9,159 nt of DNA from Microcaldota archaeon (GTDB lineage Archaea > Micrarchaeota > Micrarchaeia > Anstonellales > VGKX01): assembly GCA_021823945.1 (NCBI GenBank), contig JAKALW010000029.1, forward strand, positions 1 through 9,159, written 5' to 3'. Under the pieces are notes generated by a model that worked only from the letters and a program-made list of their open reading frames with translations, was not told the DNA's origin and ran no database searches. This document shows positions 7,104 through 9,159 of the stretch, piece by piece (position 1 is the first letter of the stretch; each line of letters starts with the position of its first letter). The translations under genes and the position numbers were made by a program.

Positions 7104-7111
7104 ATTTTAAT
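7104..7111 (-). promoter_or_regulatory. TATA-like box for the giant gene
   Basis: The minus strand reads GGATTAAAATGG. The centre is about 27 nt upstream of the ATG at 7080, the distance expected if transcription starts at the start codon itself. No Shine-Dalgarno sequence is seen before the ATG, which supports a leaderless mRNA. The promoter would serve the giant gene and the 135-residue gene. Confidence 0.6.
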
Positions 7112-7140
7112 CCTATCTGCTTCATGCCGGGCGCTTGTGG

Positions 7141-7168
7141 GGGCCAGGCTGCCGTGTTTGCCCGGCCC
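7141..7168. other. GC-rich stem-loop between the phosphoribosyltransferase gene and the giant gene
   Basis: GGGCCAGG (7141-7148) pairs with CCCGGCCC (7161-7168). On the minus-strand RNA this gives an 8-bp stem with one G-U pair around a 12-nt loop, starting about 20 nt after the phosphoribosyltransferase stop. No T-run follows it on the minus strand, so it may protect an mRNA 3' end rather than terminate transcription. Confidence 0.4.
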
Positions 7169-7187
7169 GCGCTGTTTTTGCCTTTTA

Positions 7188-8123
7188 TCAAATTCTCCTG
7201 TCAAAGTCGGCAAGGCCAGACCTGGCTTCCTTCTCCATGAGGCGTATCCTAACAAGCGCGTCGGGTGTGATTTCCGGATTTTTGGCAATCCTTTGCGTGA
7301 ACTCTATGAATTCATGGTAATGCTTTATCGGGTTCTTGCACCTTGTCCCCCAGTCAAAGACCGCGCACTGCATGTTAATCCCGAGCCATTCGCCGTATTC
7401 GGACATGATGAACTTCCTCGTGTCCTCTGGTATTATGGAATCCTTTTCCAAAAATCTCAGGTCTGTCCCGTCCGGCATGAGCGTGAAGAACTGCTCTGCG
7501 GCGAAAAGGTATGTCTCAAGCCCCGGGTGCGCGGCTTTGAGCTTCTCGTGCGCGTGCTGGATTTTGCGCGCGCCCTCGGCGGAGCCTGCAAGAGTGCAAA
7601 TCACGAGCTTTTTGAGCCTGATGCCCTTTTCGTCAAGGGCGTTTGCAAGGGACTGCAAGCCCCGAAACATGGTGGCGCCTGTGGCAATCGTGTCGCCTAT
7701 GATGACCACAGCCTCTTTTGGCAATGCCTCGAAATTCTCATACCCCACGCGTGCGGAGAATTCTCCTTCCGAGCCTTCAATCCTGACCCTCTGGATGCCT
7801 ATGAAGCACTGCGGAATCGCGAAGTTGTGGACGCGCTTGAACCCTGTGGGGATGTTGTAGAAAAGCCCGCCTGAGAGATAGACCAGTTCCACAAGCGAAT
7901 CCAGCTTCTCGCCCTTTATGGCCGTGTCTGAAATGGCCCTGACAAAGACCTCGCCGGCGCTTTCCATGCTGTCCTGCAGGCTCTTTCCCGCAAGGTATGG
8001 CTTGAAAAGCACGTGCCTGAATTTTTCCGAGGAAATGATGCAGGTGTTCTTCGGGAAGCCCTCTTCCTTGACAGAGTATAGAACGTGGGTTCCGGTTTTT
8101 TTCAAAAGCGAGACTGTTGCCAT
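7188..8123 (-). CDS. Phosphoribosyltransferase-fold protein (type I PRTase-like) with C-terminal extension
   Basis: A 311-residue protein with a type I phosphoribosyltransferase signature, AVVIIGDTIATGATM (residues about 138-152), matching the hydrophobic strand plus D-T/V-x-x-T-G-x-T loop that binds PRPP phosphate and ribose. Family enzymes transfer phosphoribose between PRPP and a base. The first acidic residue usual in the loop (DD or ED) is Gly here, though the second Asp and the TGAT turn remain. The helix after the loop (FRGLQSLANALDEKG) and the next strand (KLVICTLAG) fit the fold. About 100 residues follow (GTDLRF, EYGEWLG, VFDWGTRCKNP), longer than simple base-salvage enzymes; their role is unknown. 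Substrate cannot be assigned. I place the start at 8123, not the ATG at 8141, because an AGGTG motif sits 7 nt before it and the TATA-like box would start transcription downstream of 8141. It is divergent from the gene at 8256. Confidence 0.8.
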   Translation of the reverse strand: MATVSLLKKTGTHVLYSVKEEGFPKNTCIISSEKFRHVLFKPYLAGKSLQDSMESAGEVFVRAISDTAIKGEKLDSLVELVYLSGGLFYNIPTGFKRVHNFAIPQCFIGIQRVRIEGSEGEFSARVGYENFEALPKEAVVIIGDTIATGATMFRGLQSLANALDEKGIRLKKLVICTLAGSAEGARKIQHAHEKLKAAHPGLETYLFAAEQFFTLMPDGTDLRFLEKDSIIPEDTRKFIMSEYGEWLGINMQCAVFDWGTRCKNPIKHYHEFIEFTQRIAKNPEITPDALVRIRLMEKEARSGLADFDRRI

Positions 8124-8130
8124 GCTAACA

Positions 8131-8135
8131 CACCT
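8131..8135 (-). promoter_or_regulatory. Shine-Dalgarno motif deciding the phosphoribosyltransferase start
   Basis: The minus strand reads AGGTG, followed by 7 nt and the ATG at 8123. This is part of the GGAGGTGATC complement of archaeal 16S rRNA at normal spacing, so the internal ATG is favoured over the one at 8141. Confidence 0.6.
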
Positions 8136-8157
8136 GGACATTCTTGCGCCTTGCAGG

Positions 8158-8166
8158 TTATTATAA
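8158..8166 (-). promoter_or_regulatory. TATA-like box for the phosphoribosyltransferase gene
   Basis: The minus strand reads GTTATAATAACC. A start site about 25 nt downstream would fall near 8137, giving a leader of about 14 nt that includes the AGGTG motif. This is inconsistent with translation from the ATG at 8141. Confidence 0.55.
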
Positions 8167-8181
8167 CTGATTTATTGCCAA

Positions 8182-8198
8182 CTGCCAGGCAGCCTGCC
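8182..8198. promoter_or_regulatory. Overlapping inverted repeats between divergent promoters (candidate operator)
   Basis: The sequence CTGCC-A-GGCAG-C-CTGCC holds two overlapping inverted repeats that share the central GGCAG. It lies between the minus-strand TATA-like box near 8162 and the plus-strand one near 8230, where a regulator could control both genes. The symmetry is directly visible; the regulatory role is inferred. Confidence 0.35.
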
Positions 8199-8226
8199 CA
8201 TGCGCTCCCAGCCGGCCTGCAAACCC

Positions 8227-8233
8227 ATTTAAG
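8227..8233 (+). promoter_or_regulatory. TATA-like box for the 252-residue membrane protein gene
   Basis: CCCATTTAAGC is centred about 26 nt before the ATG at 8256, the spacing of a leaderless archaeal gene. It argues against earlier in-frame starts, for instance the ATG at 8085, which lies inside the opposing gene. Confidence 0.6.
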
Positions 8234-8255
8234 CGTTCGATGCGCGGGTTTAGCC

Positions 8256-9014
8256 ATGCGTTTTTTCGAGTCTGGAAAAGAAACACCCCATACTGCATAC
8301 CCGGCGCAGGGGTTCAAGTTCAGCGTGCGCAAGATTGGGCGCAGGTACTGGATGTTTGAGCGCAGGATGATGGAGCGCGTCATGCCGTATAGGGAAAAGA
8401 TGTTTTCAAAGGCATACCACAAGGCAAGTGCAAAGGCGCCTTGCATGCCAGAGCACGAAAAGCGGGAAAAGCTCGAAGCCGGCCTGAAAAAGGCGAAAAA
8501 ATATTCTGTTGCGGACTTGTCGCTTGAATCCCTGAATTTTTTGGTGCTGGGCTTTTCCGGGTTCAACCTTGCGGGGGCTTTTGGGGCGCACGTCGACTCG
8601 CTTATCCAGAAGGCCACGTCATGGGTAGGCGTGTCCATGCACGACAATGCCCCCAAATGGGCGCTTGTCTTTGCGTGCGCCGCGCTTAGCAAGATAATAG
8701 TGAAAATCGGATGCTGGGTAGAGACTTTTCAGATGATACATCTTGAATCCCTTGCCAGGAAAACCGGGTTCATACACGAGCGCGGGGTCGGCAGGATTCT
8801 CAAGAGATATTCCCACGAGTCGATAGTCGAGCAGATAAAGGACGCCATAATCGTCCTGATTCCAATACCGTTTTTCGACTTTTTGCGCCGCAGGAGCGCC
8901 ATTGCATCGGAGTTGCGGCAGTTGCATTATATCCGGAACCTTGAAAAGCTCATACTGAAGAAAAAGGAGCCTGTTGCGGAGAGCATCATTACAGATAAGC
9001 CTAATGGCAATTAA
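8256..9014 (+). CDS. Hypothetical membrane-associated protein, 252 residues
   Basis: I do not recognise this protein. The first 85 residues are strongly basic and rich in aromatic residues (KFSVRKIGRRYWMFERRMMERV), so they probably stay on the cytoplasmic face. Two hydrophobic stretches follow: about 93-113 (NFLVLGFSGFNLAGAFG) and about 134-156 (WALVFACAALSKIIVKIGCW). A third, shorter one, near 197-210 (AIIVLIPIPFFDFL), is followed by an RRR cluster, which fits the positive-inside pattern. The tail (211-252) is charged and helical. There is no cleavable signal peptide. The start at 8256 is chosen because a TATA-like box lies 26 nt upstream and because the longer reading frame from 8085 would overlap the opposing gene with an atypical leader peptide. 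It is divergent from the phosphoribosyltransferase gene, with a possible shared operator, and convergent with tRNA-Val. A two- or three-helix integral membrane protein is the best description. Confidence 0.8.
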   Translation: MRFFESGKETPHTAYPAQGFKFSVRKIGRRYWMFERRMMERVMPYREKMFSKAYHKASAKAPCMPEHEKREKLEAGLKKAKKYSVADLSLESLNFLVLGFSGFNLAGAFGAHVDSLIQKATSWVGVSMHDNAPKWALVFACAALSKIIVKIGCWVETFQMIHLESLARKTGFIHERGVGRILKRYSHESIVEQIKDAIIVLIPIPFFDFLRRRSAIASELRQLHYIRNLEKLILKKKEPVAESIITDKPNGN

Positions 9015-9017
9015 ACC

Positions 9018-9023
9018 TTTTTT
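9018..9023 (+). terminator. T-run terminator after the membrane protein gene
   Basis: Six consecutive T residues, followed by CC, begin 4 nt after the TAA stop at 9012-9014. Oligo-T on the coding strand with no hairpin needed is the usual archaeal intrinsic terminator, and it would stop transcription before the convergent tRNA gene. Confidence 0.55.
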
Positions 9024-9030
9024 CCTGATT

Positions 9031-9103
9031 TGGGCCCGCGGAGGATCGAACTCCGAGTCTTCTGCGTGTAAGGCAGACGTGTTAACCATTCCACTACAGG
9101 CCC
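9031..9103 (-). tRNA. tRNA-Val (anticodon UAC)
   Basis: A complete 73-nt cloverleaf on the minus strand. The acceptor stem pairs GGGCCTG with CGGGCCC (one T-G wobble). The D arm starts GTGG and has GG in the loop. The anticodon stem TCTGC/GCAGA encloses the loop CTTACAC, whose anticodon TAC lies at 9068-9070 and reads GUA valine codons. The T arm is CGGAG-TTCGATC-CTCCG and the discriminator base is A at 9031. No intron is present and CCA is not encoded, so it is added after transcription as is common in archaea. A TATA-like box lies about 30 nt upstream. Confidence 0.97.
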
Positions 9104-9130
9104 ATTCTTATCGTATTTCCGTTGTTAAAA

Positions 9131-9138
9131 ATTTAAAA
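9131..9138 (-). promoter_or_regulatory. TATA-like box for tRNA-Val
   Basis: The minus strand reads GCTTTTAAATTTTTAAC, the most AT-rich stretch near this end of the window. It is centred about 31 nt upstream of the mature tRNA 5' end, so a leader of a few nucleotides would be removed by RNase P. Being nearly symmetric it could also serve a plus-strand gene beyond the edge. Confidence 0.6.
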
Positions 9139-9159
9139 GCAACCGCGTCCGCAAACATG

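Noticed and set aside
6912..7874. A 320-codon plus-strand reading frame.
   Set aside because: It runs antisense across the start of the giant gene, the intergenic gap and most of the phosphoribosyltransferase gene. It has no recognisable motifs, and its composition (many Cys, Pro, Arg) is typical of an antisense shadow.
8124..8141. Start of the phosphoribosyltransferase at the ATG at 8141, adding six residues.
   Set aside because: The AGGTG motif lies inside this stretch at correct spacing for the ATG at 8123, and the TATA-like box predicts a start site just downstream of 8141.
8085..8255. N-terminal extension of the membrane protein to an ATG at 8085.
   Set aside because: It would overlap the opposing gene and place the TATA-like box at 8227-8233 inside the coding region. 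The extra 57 residues are Cys/His/Pro-rich and look non-coding.
8619..9089. A 156-codon minus-strand reading frame.
   Set aside because: Its start lies inside the tRNA-Val gene and it overlaps the plus-strand membrane protein gene on the opposite strand.
9157..9159. A plus-strand ATG at the right edge, about 23 nt after the TATA-like box at 9131-9138.
   Set aside because: It could be the first codon of a leaderless divergent gene, but only one codon is in the window, so nothing can be supported.
1..9159. CRISPR arrays, insertion sequences, transposase genes or attachment sites next to the tRNA.
   Set aside because: No regularly spaced repeats, no transposase or integrase motifs and no repeated tRNA 3' end were found on reading both strands.

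Overview
The window looks archaeal. The left-edge gene is an Lhr-type helicase. Several starts have a TTTAAA/TTATAA-like TATA box about 26-31 nt upstream with almost no leader, which fits leaderless or short-leader archaeal transcription. One start has an AGGTG Shine-Dalgarno motif. The tRNA gene lacks an encoded CCA, and a T-run terminator follows the one plus-strand protein gene. The coding density, mixed GC and a giant orphan protein would suit a DPANN-type archaeon, but this lineage guess is an inference and is weak.

Layout, right to left along the minus strand, where most genes lie: tRNA-Val(UAC) at 9031-9103; a phosphoribosyltransferase-fold protein at 7188-8123; a 1581-residue giant protein at 2335-7080; a 135-residue protein 20 bp downstream at 1907-2314; a 192-bp spacer with duplicated promoter-like elements; an ADP-ribosylglycohydrolase (DraG family) at 703-1713; and the N-terminal part of an Lhr helicase running off the left edge at 1-664. 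The only plus-strand protein gene, a likely membrane protein at 8256-9014, is divergent from the phosphoribosyltransferase gene and convergent with the tRNA.

The most unusual unit is the giant gene plus its small downstream partner. The giant has no N-terminal signal peptide. It carries a glycine-rich hydrophobic stretch near residues 495-590, a buried zinc-metallopeptidase signature (HELLH at 1024-1028, then NEGITE at 1064-1069), a hydrophilic low-complexity linker near 1183-1215, and a separate C-terminal domain of about 365 residues. I do not recognise the protein as a whole. The layout resembles modular effector or toxin-like proteins, and the small partner could be an accessory or control protein, but neither idea is shown by the sequence. 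The DraG-family enzyme next door appears catalytically intact and could remove ADP-ribose from proteins or other targets. Whether it works with the giant is open, since it may have its own promoter.
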